57,516 bases of DNA from Hylemonella sp. UBA6679 (GCA_002454975.1 DKJZ01000042.1:1-57516); one strand, 5' to 3'; shown: positions 15,999 to 25,081, counted from the first letter of the stretch. Notes: generated from the sequence alone by a model not told the origin. Numbers and translations are program-made.

Positions 15999-17309
15999 TT
16001 AGCCTTTGGGCCGCTTGTCCACCACACGCCGGGCTTTGCCGGTTTGGGTGCGCTCAATCGCACCGGGTGCCAGCACCTGCACACGGGTGCTGATGCCCAC
16101 CAAGGTCTTGATGCGACTCTGCACATGCTGCGCAATGCCGGCGACCTCGTCCGCGCTCAGGTGCGCGTGCTGGGGCTGCAGCTCACTCAAGACCTCGACC
16201 TCGTCGAGCTTGCCCTCGCGGCTCACCACCACTTGGTAAAGCGGCGTGAGTTGGCCTTGCTTGAGCACGATCTCTTCGATTTGCGTGGGGAACACATTCA
16301 CACCACGGATGATGAGCATGTCGTCGGAGCGGCCCACAATTTTGCCCATGCGCCGAAACGCGCGCGAGGTGGGCGGCAGCAAACGCGTGAGGTCGCGCGT
16401 GCGGTAACGGATGATGGGAAACGCCTCTTTGGTGAGCGAGGTGAACACCAGCTCGCCCTCTTGCCCATCGGGCAGCACCTCACCTGTGACCGGGTCGATG
16501 ATCTCAGGGTAGAAGTGGTCTTCCCAAATCACTGGGCCGTCTTTGGTTTCCACGCATTCGCTGGCCACGCCCGGCCCCATCACTTCCGACAGGCCGTAAA
16601 TGTCCACCGCATCAATGCCCGCTTGCGCTTCGATCTCGGCGCGCATGGCCTCGGTCCAGGGCTCGGCGCCAAAGATGCCGACCTCCAACGACGTGTCGCG
16701 CGGGTCGATGCCCTGGCGCACAAACTCTTCCAACAGCACCTGCATGTACGAAGGCGTGACCATGATGATGCGCGGCTGAAAATCTTGGATCAGCTGCACT
16801 TGTTTTTCGGTTTGCCCGCCCGACATCGGAATCACCGTGCAGCCCAAACGCTCAGCGCCGTAGTGCGCGCCCAAGCCACCGGTGAACAGGCCGTAGCCAT
16901 AGGACACATGCACCAAATCACCCGCGCGCCCACCGGCGGCGCGAATGGAGCGCGCCACCAAATCAGCCCAGTGGTTGATGTCGTTGAGGGTGTAACCCAC
17001 CACCGTGGGTTTGCCCGTGGTCCCAGAAGATGCGTGCACCCGCGCCAGCTGCGTGCGCGGCACGGCGAACATGCCGAAGGGGTAGTTGTTGCGCAGGTCT
17101 TGCTTGACGGTGAAGGGGAACTTGCTCAAGTCCGCCAGGGTTTTGAAATCACTGGGGTGCACGCCCGCGGCGTCAAAGGCTTGGCGGTAATGCGCCACGT
17201 TGGCGTACACATGCTCAAGGGTGTGGCGCAGGCGCTGGGTTTGCAGCGCGGTGATCTCGTCGCGGCTGGCGGTTTCAATCGGGTCTAGGCCCGCGGGGGT
17301 GCTGTGCAT
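15999..17309 (-). CDS. paaK: Phenylacetate-CoA ligase
   Basis: 436 residues, normal for PaaK. It activates phenylacetate to phenylacetyl-CoA with ATP in the cytoplasm, the first step of the pathway. Adenylate-forming motif SSGTTGKP (94-101), IFGAEPWTEAMR, YGLSEVMGPGVA, YRTRDLTRLL and the hinge segment GRSDDMLIIRGVNVFP are all present. It is the last gene of the paaABCDE-G-K run, 60 bp behind paaG, with its own ribosome site (AGGAGA). Confidence 0.96.
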   Translation of the reverse strand: MHSTPAGLDPIETASRDEITALQTQRLRHTLEHVYANVAHYRQAFDAAGVHPSDFKTLADLSKFPFTVKQDLRNNYPFGMFAVPRTQLARVHASSGTTGKPTVVGYTLNDINHWADLVARSIRAAGGRAGDLVHVSYGYGLFTGGLGAHYGAERLGCTVIPMSGGQTEKQVQLIQDFQPRIIMVTPSYMQVLLEEFVRQGIDPRDTSLEVGIFGAEPWTEAMRAEIEAQAGIDAVDIYGLSEVMGPGVASECVETKDGPVIWEDHFYPEIIDPVTGEVLPDGQEGELVFTSLTKEAFPIIRYRTRDLTRLLPPTSRAFRRMGKIVGRSDDMLIIRGVNVFPTQIEEIVLKQGQLTPLYQVVVSREGKLDEVEVLSELQPQHAHLSADEVAGIAQHVQSRIKTLVGISTRVQVLAPGAIERTQTGKARRVVDKRPKG

Positions 17310-17369
17310 CTTGTCTCCTGGGGTCGTGCGGTCTCGTTGATCGCTTGGGGCCTCTTCGTGCCCTGAGTT

Positions 17370-18167
17370 TCATCGGCCTTTGAACTGCGGCGTGCGCTTC
17401 TCGCCAAAGGCTTTCACGCCCTCGGCGTAATCATCGCTCGCGCCAAGTTCGCGCTGTAAATCGCGCTCTACATTGAGTTGTGTGTCCAGGTCGTTGTGCG
17501 CGGCCGCGTCCATGGCCTGCTTGATGCGCGCAAAACCTAGTGTGGGGCCCGTGGCGAGTTGCGCGGCCAAAGCTTGGGTGTGCGCTTCCAAAGCCTCGGG
17601 CGCCACGGCCTCCCAAATCAAGCCCCATTGCACGGCTTGCTCGGCCGTCAAGGTGGTGCCCAACATGGCCAAGCCCATCGCGCGGGCACGGCCCACCAGG
17701 TGCGGCAAATGCCACGTGCCACCGGCATCGGGCACCAGGCCCAGCTTGGCAAAAGGCTGGATGAATTTGGCGGCGGTGGAGGCCACCACGATGTCGCACG
17801 ACAGCGCGATGTTGGCGCCCGCGCCAGCGGCCACACCGTTGACCGCGCACACCACCGGTTTGGGCATGGCGCGCAAGCGGCGCACCAAGGGGCCGTAGTA
17901 TTTTTCCAAAGACTCGCCCAAATCGGGGCGCGTGCCACTGGGGGCCACCGCGCGGTCGCCCAGGTCTTGGCCTGCGCAAAAGCCCCGGCCTGCACCGGTG
18001 AGCAAGACCGCGCGCACATCGGCGTTATCACGCGCTTCGTCCAGGGCGTGGTGCAACTCCAGGTGCATGGCCACGGTGAAGCTGTTGAGCTTGTCGGGGC
18101 GGTTCAGGGTGATGCGGGCCACGCCATCGCGCACCTCAAACAGCAAGTTCTCAAAAGACTGGCTCAT
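17370..18167 (-). CDS. paaG: 2-(1,2-epoxy-1,2-dihydrophenyl)acetyl-CoA isomerase
   Basis: 265-residue crotonase-fold enzyme that isomerises the ring epoxide to the oxepin-CoA. Oxyanion-hole segments GFCAGQDLGD and NGVAAGAGANIALSCD are present, as is the acidic residue in LVPDAGGTW (D147) expected for PaaG; the second catalytic acid of true hydratases is not evident. GGAG stands before the ATG. It starts nine bases after the paaE stop, within the same operon. Confidence 0.93.
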   Translation of the reverse strand: MSQSFENLLFEVRDGVARITLNRPDKLNSFTVAMHLELHHALDEARDNADVRAVLLTGAGRGFCAGQDLGDRAVAPSGTRPDLGESLEKYYGPLVRRLRAMPKPVVCAVNGVAAGAGANIALSCDIVVASTAAKFIQPFAKLGLVPDAGGTWHLPHLVGRARAMGLAMLGTTLTAEQAVQWGLIWEAVAPEALEAHTQALAAQLATGPTLGFARIKQAMDAAAHNDLDTQLNVERDLQRELGASDDYAEGVKAFGEKRTPQFKGR

Positions 18168-18176
18168 GGTGTCTCC

Positions 18177-19259
18177 TCAATGTTGTTCGGCGTCGTAGTC
18201 AATCACCAGGGTGTCGCTCACTGGGTAGCTCTGGCAGCCCAGCACAAAACCGCGCGCCACCTCGTAATCTTCCAGCGCGTAGTTGATGTCCATGTCCACC
18301 TCACCTTGTGTGACTTTACAACGGCAGGTCGAACACACCCCACCCTTGCACGAGTAAGGCAGCTCAATGCCTTGGGCCAGCGCGGCGTCCACCAGGTTTT
18401 TATCTTTGGGCATGTGGAACACGCGCTGGGCACCGTCCATCACCACCGTGACTTCGCAGCCCTGGTCGCTGACAGCCACAGCACGCGGCGCGCGCTCACC
18501 GGTTTGCGTTGTACCAAACAGCTCGACCTTGATGCGCGCTTTGTCGATGCCTGCGTCTTGCATGGCTTGCGAGGCCGCCAGCATCATGCTTTGCGGCCCG
18601 CAGATGAAGGCCGTGTCCACGCTGGCAGCGTCCACCAAATGCTGCAGCAGCTGGCTGATTTTGTCGCCATCAATGCGGCCGTTGAACAGCGGCATGTCTT
18701 GCGCCTCGCGGCTCATCACCCACACGATGTTCAAGCGCGTGAGGAAGCGGTCTTTGAGGTTTTCGAGCTCTTCTTTGAACATCACGCTGCCCGAGGCACG
18801 GTTGCCGTAGATGAGCGTGACGCGGCTGTTCGGCTCGGCCAAGAGCGTGCTCTCGATGATGGACAACACTGGCGTGATGCCACTGCCCGCAGCCACGCAC
18901 AAGACATGGCGAGCGGCCTCAGGCGCCAAGGGCATGGTGAAGTGGCCTTGCGGGGGCATGACCTCCAAGCTGCTGCCGGGCTGCAGGTTGTCGAGCGCCC
19001 AGTTGGAAAACGCGCCGCCATTCACCCGCTTGATGGCCACGCGCAATGGACCTCCTTGCTGCTGGCTTTGGGCAGATGCGCAAATCGAGTACGAGCGACG
19101 CAGCTCAGCGCCTTCTAATTGCGTGCGTAACGTGAGGTACTGACCAGGCGCGAAATGAAAGGTCTCTTGCAAGTCAGTGGGCACCGAGAAGGTGATGGCC
19201 GCCGAGTCGCGGGTCAGGGGCGTGACCGATTGCACGGTCAGGGCATGGAAATGGTGCAC
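18177..19259 (-). CDS. paaE: Phenylacetyl-CoA epoxidase reductase subunit
   Basis: 360 residues. Passes electrons from NAD(P)H through FAD and a [2Fe-2S] cluster to the PaaABC oxygenase. An FAD-binding domain (RRSYSICA), an NAD-binding domain (AAGSGITPVLSI) and a C-terminal plant-type ferredoxin domain (YSCKGGVCSTCRC and a distant LGC for the cluster) are in order. The start is taken as GTG at 19259, eight bases after the paaD stop and giving the expected length; the frame runs further upstream but overlaps paaD. Confidence 0.93.
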   Translation of the reverse strand: MHHFHALTVQSVTPLTRDSAAITFSVPTDLQETFHFAPGQYLTLRTQLEGAELRRSYSICASAQSQQQGGPLRVAIKRVNGGAFSNWALDNLQPGSSLEVMPPQGHFTMPLAPEAARHVLCVAAGSGITPVLSIIESTLLAEPNSRVTLIYGNRASGSVMFKEELENLKDRFLTRLNIVWVMSREAQDMPLFNGRIDGDKISQLLQHLVDAASVDTAFICGPQSMMLAASQAMQDAGIDKARIKVELFGTTQTGERAPRAVAVSDQGCEVTVVMDGAQRVFHMPKDKNLVDAALAQGIELPYSCKGGVCSTCRCKVTQGEVDMDINYALEDYEVARGFVLGCQSYPVSDTLVIDYDAEQH

Positions 19260-19267
19260 GTCAGTCC

Positions 19268-19759
19268 TCAGTGCGGTTTGAAGTAATCGAAGGGTTCCAA
19301 ACAGCTGTTGCAGCGGTAAAGCGCCTTGCAAGCGGTGGACCCAAATTGCGAGATCAGCCGCGTTTGCGACGAACCGCACAGCGGGCAGGCCACGGCCGGG
19401 CCACTGCGGTGCAAATGCACCACCTGCGGGGTGTCTTGTGCGAGGTGTGCGGGCGGGGCAATGCCGTAAGCGCGCAAGGCCTCGCGGCCTTTGGCGCTCA
19501 TCCAATCGCTGGTCCAGGGCGGCGCAATTTGCGTGCGTATCTTGGCTTGCAAGCCGTGTTGCTGCAGGGCTAGGGTGATGTCGTTTGCTATGACTTCCGT
19601 AGCAGGACAGCCACTGTAGGTGGGGGTGAGCACCACATTCACCACATCATCTTGCAGCGCAATCTCGCGCACGATGCCCAAATCCACCACCGAGACCACG
19701 GGCACCTCGGGGTCCATGACCGCATCGAGCCATTGCCACACTTGGGCCTGGGTTGTCAT
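19268..19759 (-). CDS. paaD: Phenylacetyl-CoA epoxidase assembly protein
   Basis: 163 residues, MIP18/DUF59 type (LDAVMDPEVPVVSVVDLGIVR, TYSGCPATEVI) with a C-terminal four-cysteine motif (CPLC...CNSC). PaaD proteins are thought to mature or insert the iron-sulfur or di-iron centre of the epoxidase. It lies 37 bp after paaC and eight bases before paaE. Confidence 0.93.
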   Translation of the reverse strand: MTTQAQVWQWLDAVMDPEVPVVSVVDLGIVREIALQDDVVNVVLTPTYSGCPATEVIANDITLALQQHGLQAKIRTQIAPPWTSDWMSAKGREALRAYGIAPPAHLAQDTPQVVHLHRSGPAVACPLCGSSQTRLISQFGSTACKALYRCNSCLEPFDYFKPH

Positions 19760-19796
19760 GGCGCGGTGCTCATCGCGTTGTGCTCAGCGTGGTGGC

Positions 19797-20540
19797 TCAC
19801 CACTGCGCGCCTGGGTAGGTGCGCTGCAGGAACTGCATGTCAGCCAGCATGTAGCCCAGGTGCTCGGTGTGCACGCCACGCTTGCCACCTTTTTGATGGC
19901 CCTCAAACGTGGGCATGGTCAAGGTGGCGGCACTCAAGACCTCGCTCACCAACGCCAACCATGGCGCTTGCAGGCTGCTGGCCAAGGGCGCAGTGCCTTG
20001 CTCGGCACAGGCCTGGTCCACCGCGTCGTCCATGAACCACTCTTGCGCGTAGGGCCACAGCAGGTCAAGCGCGGCTTGCATGCGGGTGTGGCTCTCGGCG
20101 GTGCCGTCGCCCAAAGCGCGCACCAAATGGCTGCTGCGCTCGAGGTGGTAGCGCACCTCTTTGGCCGACTTTTGCGCGATCTCGGCCACGCGTGCATCCG
20201 CACTGCGGCTCAAAGCGTCCAGCAACAAATGGTGCCAAGCATCAAACAAAAACTGGCGCATCACGGTGTTGCCGTAGTGGCCGTTGGGTTGCTCCACCAA
20301 CAACAGGTTGCGGAACTGGTGCGCATCGCGCCCATAGGCCAGCGCGTCTTCATCGCGCCCCTGGCCTTCAAGTTCGCCAGCGTAGGTAAGCCACAAGCGG
20401 GCTTGGCCCAACAGGTCTAAAGCGGTGTTGGTCAGGGCCAGGTCTTCTTCCAGCGCGGGGCCGTGGCCGCACCACTCGCTCAAGCGGTGCGACAAGATCA
20501 AGGCGTTGTCGCCCAAGCGCAGCAGGTAGTCAAGGTTCAT
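19797..20540 (-). CDS. paaC: Phenylacetyl-CoA epoxidase structural subunit
   Basis: 247-residue ferritin-like subunit. It forms the heterodimer with PaaA but lacks a functional metal site in characterised systems. Recognised by LLRLGDNALILSHRLSEWCGHGPALEEDLALTN at the N-terminus and by its place between paaB and paaD. Starts four bases after the paaB stop. Confidence 0.95.
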   Translation of the reverse strand: MNLDYLLRLGDNALILSHRLSEWCGHGPALEEDLALTNTALDLLGQARLWLTYAGELEGQGRDEDALAYGRDAHQFRNLLLVEQPNGHYGNTVMRQFLFDAWHHLLLDALSRSADARVAEIAQKSAKEVRYHLERSSHLVRALGDGTAESHTRMQAALDLLWPYAQEWFMDDAVDQACAEQGTAPLASSLQAPWLALVSEVLSAATLTMPTFEGHQKGGKRGVHTEHLGYMLADMQFLQRTYPGAQW

Positions 20541-20544
20541 GGCG

Positions 20545-20835
20545 TTACATGTTCTTCACGCCTTCGGGCGTGGGGAAAAACGTGGGGTGGCGGTAGACCT
20601 TGCTTTGCGCCGGGTCGAACAGGGCGTCTTTGTCAGTTGGATCGCTGGCCACGATGTCGGCGGCGCGCACCACCCAAATGCTCACGCCTTCGTTGCGGCG
20701 TGTGTAGACGTCGCGCGCGTGTTGCACGGCCGCGGTGGCGTCGGCCGCGTGCAAGCTGCCCACGTGTTTGTGCGAGAGGCCGTGTTGGCTGCGGATGAAG
20801 ACCTCCCAAAGAGGCCCAGATGTGGTGTTGCTCAT
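20545..20835 (-). CDS. paaB: Phenylacetyl-CoA epoxidase small subunit
   Basis: 96 residues, the usual size. Contains PLWEVFIRSQHGLSHKHVGSLHA and RRNEGVSIWVVRA, typical of PaaB, which bridges PaaAC dimers. The ATG at 20835 is the one giving the family N-terminus (MSNTTSGPLWEVF). 19 bp after paaA. Confidence 0.95.
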   Translation of the reverse strand: MSNTTSGPLWEVFIRSQHGLSHKHVGSLHAADATAAVQHARDVYTRRNEGVSIWVVRAADIVASDPTDKDALFDPAQSKVYRHPTFFPTPEGVKNM

Positions 20836-20854
20836 GGTGCGTGGGTTCGCAGGC

Positions 20855-21844
20855 TCAGGCCGCGGCTTGTTGAGGGGCATGTTTGAGGGCGTGCGCGTTG
20901 AGGGCTTCACGCACCCAAGCGCCTTCGTCCCAGGCTTTTTTGCGGGCCGCCAAGCGCTCGGCGTTGCACGGGCCTTTGCCGTTGACCACGTTGAAAAACT
21001 CCACCCAGTCGATCTGGCCGAAGTCGTAATGGCCGCGCGCCTCGTTCCACTTCAAATCGGGGTCGGGCAAGTCCAGGCCCAAAAACTCGATCTGCGGCAC
21101 GGTCTGGTCGATGAAGCGCTGGCGCAACTCGTCGTTCGAATGGCGCTTGATTTTCCAGGCCATGCTTTGCGCGCTGTTGGCTGACTTGTCGTCGGCCGGG
21201 CCATGCATGGCGAGTGATGGCCACCACCAACGGTTGAGCGCGTCTTGGGCCATGGCCTTTTGCTCGGGCGTGCCGCGTGCCAGCGTGGTCATGATCTCAA
21301 AGCCCTGGCGTTGGTGGAAGGACTCTTCTTTGCACACCCGCACCATGGCGCGTGCATACGGGCCGTACGAGCAGCGGCACAGCGGAATTTGATTGACGAT
21401 GGCCGAGCCATCCACCAGCCAGCCAATCGCGCCAATGTCGGCCCAGCTCAATGTGGGGTAGTTGAAGATGCTGGAGTACTTGGCTTTGCCGGCCAGCAGG
21501 TCTTGGTAGAGGTCGTCGCGTGCCACGCCCAGGGTTTCGGCCGCGCTGTAAAGGTACAAGCCGTGGCCGGCCTCGTCTTGAATTTTCGCCATCAAAATGG
21601 CTTTGCGCTTGAGCGTGGGCGCGCGGGTGAGCCAGTTGGCCTCGGGCAGCATGCCCACGTACTCGGAGTGCGCGTGCTGCGAAATTTGACGCACCAGGGT
21701 CTTGCGGTAAGCCGCAGGCATCCAGTCGCGCGGCTCGATCTTGATGCCGGCGTCCACGCGCTCTTGAAACGCGCGCTCTTGCGGCTCCATGGCTTCGAGC
21801 TTTTTCACCGACGTGCTGCCGGTTTCCACCATTTGTGCGTACAT
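20855..21844 (-). CDS. paaA: Phenylacetyl-CoA epoxidase catalytic subunit
   Basis: 329-residue di-iron oxygenase subunit that epoxidises the ring of phenylacetyl-CoA. The metal ligands are in KIQDEAGHGLYLY and CKEESFHQRQGFE, with LPEANWLTRAPTLKRK as a family hallmark. The start ATG at 21844 gives MYAQMVETG; the open frame extends upstream into the promoter region. First gene of the operon and divergent from paaX; repeated GATACA half-sites in the shared intergenic region suggest PaaX control. Confidence 0.96.
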   Translation of the reverse strand: MYAQMVETGSTSVKKLEAMEPQERAFQERVDAGIKIEPRDWMPAAYRKTLVRQISQHAHSEYVGMLPEANWLTRAPTLKRKAILMAKIQDEAGHGLYLYSAAETLGVARDDLYQDLLAGKAKYSSIFNYPTLSWADIGAIGWLVDGSAIVNQIPLCRCSYGPYARAMVRVCKEESFHQRQGFEIMTTLARGTPEQKAMAQDALNRWWWPSLAMHGPADDKSANSAQSMAWKIKRHSNDELRQRFIDQTVPQIEFLGLDLPDPDLKWNEARGHYDFGQIDWVEFFNVVNGKGPCNAERLAARKKAWDEGAWVREALNAHALKHAPQQAAA

Positions 21845-21899
21845 GCCAGTGTCCTTTGGGGTCGCTGCTAAGCAGGTTGGTTGGGGTTGGAGAATGGCT

Positions 21900-21964
21900 G
21901 ATACAACCAACAAAACACCATCGTATTGATACAAAATGTATCCAACAATCGTTTTCTTTGTATC
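21900..21964. promoter_or_regulatory. Probable PaaX operator region with four GATACA half-sites
   Basis: The core (21928-21942) is a perfect dyad: GATACA, spacer AAA, TGTATC. Further half-sites lie at 21900-21905 (GATACA) and 21959-21964 (TGTATC), so the four copies are arranged symmetrically around the core. The region lies between the paaA start (21844) and the paaX start (21974). Assignment to PaaX is inferred from position. Confidence 0.7.
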
Positions 21965-21973
21965 ACTTCAAAC

Positions 21974-22882
21974 GTGGCTGCCATCTCCAACCCTGCTTTG
22001 CTGGCCCTGAAAAAAGGGCTGGTGTTGCGCGCCAACTCCCTGCTCATGACCATGGTGGGCGATGCCTTAGCGCCGCGCAAACAAGCCGTTTGGCTGGGCA
22101 GCCTGATTGAGGCGGCTGAGTTGTTTGAGGTGTCGTCACGGCGGGTGCGCACCAGCGCGTTTCGGCTCACCGCCGATGGGTGGTTCAGCGTGACGCGCAT
22201 CGGGCGGCGCAGCTACTACCAGCTCTCGGCCCCAGGGCTGGCGCGGGTGCTGCATGCTGATCGGCGCATCTACGAGTTCAAGCTGCCCGCCTGGGATGGG
22301 CTGTGGACCATCCTCATGCTCGACCCGCGCATGCGCGCCAGCCAGCGCCAGGATTTGCGCCGCGAGCTCAAGTGGCAAAGCTTTGGCCAGCTCTCGCCCA
22401 CGGTGTTTGCGCATCCGCAGGTGGACCGCACGTCGCTCGAAGCCATCATCGGCAGCGCTGGGGCTAACAACGCCGTGGCCGTGCTGCAGGCCCACAGCCT
22501 GCCCGGGCAAGACAGCGCGCCGCTGCAAGCCATCATGGGCCAGACCTTCAAGCTGCCGCAGGTGGCACACATGTGGGCGCAGTTTGTGCGCCGATTTGCC
22601 CCGCTGCGCGAGCGCGCAACCACCTTGGCGCCGCACGAAGCGTTTTATGTGCGCACCCTGCTCATCCACGAGTACCGCCGCGTGCTGCTGCGCGACCCCA
22701 ATTTGCCCGCCGAGTTTTTGCCCGCCGACTGGCCCGGGGTGCAGGGCCGCGCGCTGTGCGAGGCGCTTTACCGCGACCTGCTGACCCACAGCGAGCGCTA
22801 CTTGGTCGACACGCTGCAAACCAGCCGCGGGGCTTTGAAGCAAACGCCGCGCGCCATTGAGCAGCGTCTGCCTAGAATGTGA
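21974..22882 (+). CDS. paaX: Phenylacetate degradation operon repressor
   Basis: 302 residues. PaaX represses paa operons and is released by phenylacetyl-CoA. N-terminal winged helix with ALAPRKQAVWLGSLIEAAELF, VRTSAFRLTADGWFSVTRIGRRSYY, then WDGLWTILML and the C-terminal LLIHEYRRVLLRDPNLPAEFLPADWPG, all typical. No ATG is available before the domain; GTG at 21974 is chosen, TTG at 21926 is the alternative but falls in the operator. paaI follows 20 bp downstream. Confidence 0.93.
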   Translation: MAAISNPALLALKKGLVLRANSLLMTMVGDALAPRKQAVWLGSLIEAAELFEVSSRRVRTSAFRLTADGWFSVTRIGRRSYYQLSAPGLARVLHADRRIYEFKLPAWDGLWTILMLDPRMRASQRQDLRRELKWQSFGQLSPTVFAHPQVDRTSLEAIIGSAGANNAVAVLQAHSLPGQDSAPLQAIMGQTFKLPQVAHMWAQFVRRFAPLRERATTLAPHEAFYVRTLLIHEYRRVLLRDPNLPAEFLPADWPGVQGRALCEALYRDLLTHSERYLVDTLQTSRGALKQTPRAIEQRLPRM

Positions 22883-22902
22883 CAAACCACCCGAGCACAC
22901 CC

Positions 22903-23343
22903 ATGACCACACCCACCGACCCCGATGCCCTGGCCCAAGCCGTGGGGCAAGCCATGTTTGCGGTCGACACCGCCAGCAAAGACACCTTGGGCATGACCCT
23001 GGTGGCCTGCACGCCAGGTGGCGCGGTGATGCGCATGCCCATCAAGCAGCTGCACCTCAACGGCCACCAAATTTGCCACGGCGGCTTCATCTTCACCCTG
23101 GCCGACTCCACGTTTGCGTTTGCCTGCAACAGCTTCAACCAAGTCACGGTGGCCTCGGGCTGCAGCATTGAGTTTTTGAAGCCCGCCAAAGCGGGCGATG
23201 TGCTCACCGCCACCGCGCAAGCGCAGGTGCGCAGCGGGCGCCACGGCATTTACGACATCGTGGTGCGTAACCAGCACGACGAGGTGGTGGCGATGTTTCG
23301 CGGCAAGAGCGCGCAAATACAAGGCACCGTGCTGCCCTCTTGA
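22903..23343 (+). CDS. paaI: Phenylacetate-pathway acyl-CoA thioesterase
   Basis: 146-residue hotdog-fold thioesterase that hydrolyses phenylacetyl- or hydroxyphenylacetyl-CoA and so protects the CoA pool. The active-site segment CHGGFIFTLADSTFAFACN contains the HGG and Asp of PaaI. The start ATG at 22903 gives the usual N-terminus; a GTG at 22879 overlaps the paaX stop. Co-directional with paaX, gap 20 bp. Confidence 0.92.
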   Translation: MTTPTDPDALAQAVGQAMFAVDTASKDTLGMTLVACTPGGAVMRMPIKQLHLNGHQICHGGFIFTLADSTFAFACNSFNQVTVASGCSIEFLKPAKAGDVLTATAQAQVRSGRHGIYDIVVRNQHDEVVAMFRGKSAQIQGTVLPS

Positions 23344-23443
23344 TACATGGTGTTGATGAAGGGTCTGAATGGATGGGCCTGATGAAGGCACGGGCTTCAG
23401 CCCGCGCAAGGCGCCGCTTGGGGTGAAAGCGGATAATCCTTCG

Positions 23444-23959
23444 ATGTCTCTTGCCCCACCCACCCTAGCCCAAGCCCCGAGTTTTGACACCGCCTCGTTT
23501 CGCGGTGCCCTGGGCATGTTCGCCACGGGGGTAACCATCGTGACCGCGCGCGCCGCCGACGGTACCTTGGTGGGGCTGACCGCCAGCTCCTTCAACTCGG
23601 TGTCGCTCAACCCGCCTTTGGTGCTGTGGAGCCTGTCGCAAAACGCGGCGAGCATGGCGGTTTTGCGCGATGTCACGCATTACGCCATCAACATTTTGTC
23701 GGCCGAGCAGCAAGCCTTGGCACTGACCTTTGCCTCCAAAGACGCCGACCGCTGGGCCGGTGTGCCCTACGAGCTTGGCCGCAGCGGTGCGCCCCTGTTG
23801 CACGGTGCGGTGGCCAGCTTTGAATGCTTCAACCGCAGTCGCTACACCGAAGGCGACCACGTGATTTTTGTCGGCGAGGTGGAGCACTGCAGCCACCAAA
23901 GCGGCGCCGCACCTTTGCTGTACCACGGCGGCAAGTTCTACACCGAACACCCGCTCTGA
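23444..23959 (+). CDS. Flavin reductase family protein
   Basis: 171 residues with the FMN-binding split-barrel pattern: FRGALGMFATGVTIVTAR, GLTASSFNSVSLNPPLVLWSL and HVIFVGEVEHC near the end. These proteins supply reduced FMN to two-component monooxygenases. No monooxygenase partner is in the window, so its substrate system is unknown; placement after paaX-paaI may reflect aromatic catabolism. ATG at 23444; an upstream ATG at 23369 has a non-conserved leader. Confidence 0.88.
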   Translation: MSLAPPTLAQAPSFDTASFRGALGMFATGVTIVTARAADGTLVGLTASSFNSVSLNPPLVLWSLSQNAASMAVLRDVTHYAINILSAEQQALALTFASKDADRWAGVPYELGRSGAPLLHGAVASFECFNRSRYTEGDHVIFVGEVEHCSHQSGAAPLLYHGGKFYTEHPL

Positions 23960-24080
23960 GCTCAGGCTGGTTAGTTCAAGCCCAACGCACTGTGCCGTTG
24001 CGCGTGGCATTGCGTTTCAAGGCAAATCTCTTTGCATGCCTCTTGCGCCACTGATGAGCATCACACCCCACAGCCTTAGC

Positions 24081-24101
24081 GCGCTATCAATTTTCTAGCG
24101 C
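24081..24101. repeat. Hairpin overlapping the lipoprotein stop codon
   Basis: Arms GCGCTA and TAGCGC with a 9-base AT-rich spacer (TCAATTTTC). The TAG stop of the downstream-facing lipoprotein gene (at 24095-24097) is inside it. The sequence GCTATCAATTTT resembles repeats at 5315 and 44680 in the window. Confidence 0.35.
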
Positions 24102-25081
24102 TGCGGGCTGTAAGCACGCGGCTCAAAGCTAAAAACGCTGGGGCTTTGCGCATCCACGGTCACACGGGTCCAACCCATGAAGGGTGAGCCATAAGTTTCC
24201 ACCCGCGTGAAGTTGGGCACGGTGTTGCCTTGCGCATCTTTGAGCGGCTGGTTGATTTGCTGGCGGTGCGTGTCGCCGTGCACCAGCACCACGGGCTTGG
24301 CAAAGCGCTGGGCTTCTTCACGCAGCTGGGTGAGGAATGCGCGGTAGCCCTCATGGCCCTTGCCTTGGTTGAAGGCCTCAATCTCCGGGTTGGCCTGGAT
24401 GACCAACATCAAGCCCGCCATGTTGCGCGCACGCGCCAGCGCGAACGATTGCGCCAACCAGGCCCGCGTGATGGGCAAGCGCGCCAGGTACTCGTCCGAG
24501 GGGCCGCCACCGCGCGTGCTGCCATGAAAATTATTGTCGGAGCCCGGCAGGTTCAAGCCCACAAACATCACACCGCCTTGCACCCAACGCACGTTCTCGC
24601 GGTAAGGCGCCCAGGTGGGCTCTACGCTGGCCTGCTCACTTTGCCGCTCGAGCTTGAGGGTGCGTTGGCCCAAAGATTCAGGGCTGGCAAAAAACATCTC
24701 GCGCAACTTTGCGAGCCGCTCCAAGGGGTCAAAACTGCCGTTGCTGGCGCGGTGGCAATCGGTCCACTCGTTGTCGCCCGGCACAAAAATCAAAGGATGC
24801 ACTGAGCTTTGGAAAAAATTCAAAGCCTGGGTGAAGACCGCATCGCTGCAAATGCCGCCCCCACTTTTGAAGTCGCCATCGTGCACCACAAACGCCAAAG
24901 GCTCGCGGTTCATGTCGGCCATCAAACCCGGCAAGGCTTGTTGCTCAAACGTGTTGTAGCCGGTGTCGCCAAACAAGCCGATCTGAAACGCTTGCGGGCT
25001 AGTTGGCGTGGTGCTGCAAGCACTCAGGATGCCCAGCGCCAGTGCAGCCCACAGGCCCCGAGGCAGGCGACAACTTGGCAT
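24095..25081 (-). CDS. Secreted lipoprotein with calcineurin-like phosphoesterase domain
   Basis: 328 residues. An N-terminal signal (RLPRGLWAALALGILSAC) ends in the lipobox LSAC, so the protein should be lipid-anchored in the cell envelope. Metallophosphoesterase motifs follow: GLFGDTGYN, VHDGDF, PGDNEW in place of GNHE, and VLVHGDTHRQQ near the C-terminus. Substrate unknown. The start at 25081 is chosen because it gives a standard lipoprotein signal; ATGs at 25117 and 25174 are alternatives and none has a clear ribosome site. Downstream of the CoA-transferase gene, same direction. Confidence 0.78.
   Translation of the reverse strand: MPSCRLPRGLWAALALGILSACSTTPTSPQAFQIGLFGDTGYNTFEQQALPGLMADMNREPLAFVVHDGDFKSGGGICSDAVFTQALNFFQSSVHPLIFVPGDNEWTDCHRASNGSFDPLERLAKLREMFFASPESLGQRTLKLERQSEQASVEPTWAPYRENVRWVQGGVMFVGLNLPGSDNNFHGSTRGGGPSDEYLARLPITRAWLAQSFALARARNMAGLMLVIQANPEIEAFNQGKGHEGYRAFLTQLREEAQRFAKPVVLVHGDTHRQQINQPLKDAQGNTVPNFTRVETYGSPFMGWTRVTVDAQSPSVFSFEPRAYSPQR

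Noticed and set aside
15951..17288. Open frame of 445 codons opposite paaK
   Set aside because: Composition-driven antisense frame rich in His, Arg and Ala without recognisable domains; paaK motifs are complete on the other strand.
17559..19118. Open frame of 519 codons crossing paaG and paaE on the opposite strand
   Set aside because: Spans two well-supported genes and their junction, and has no motif or ribosome site.
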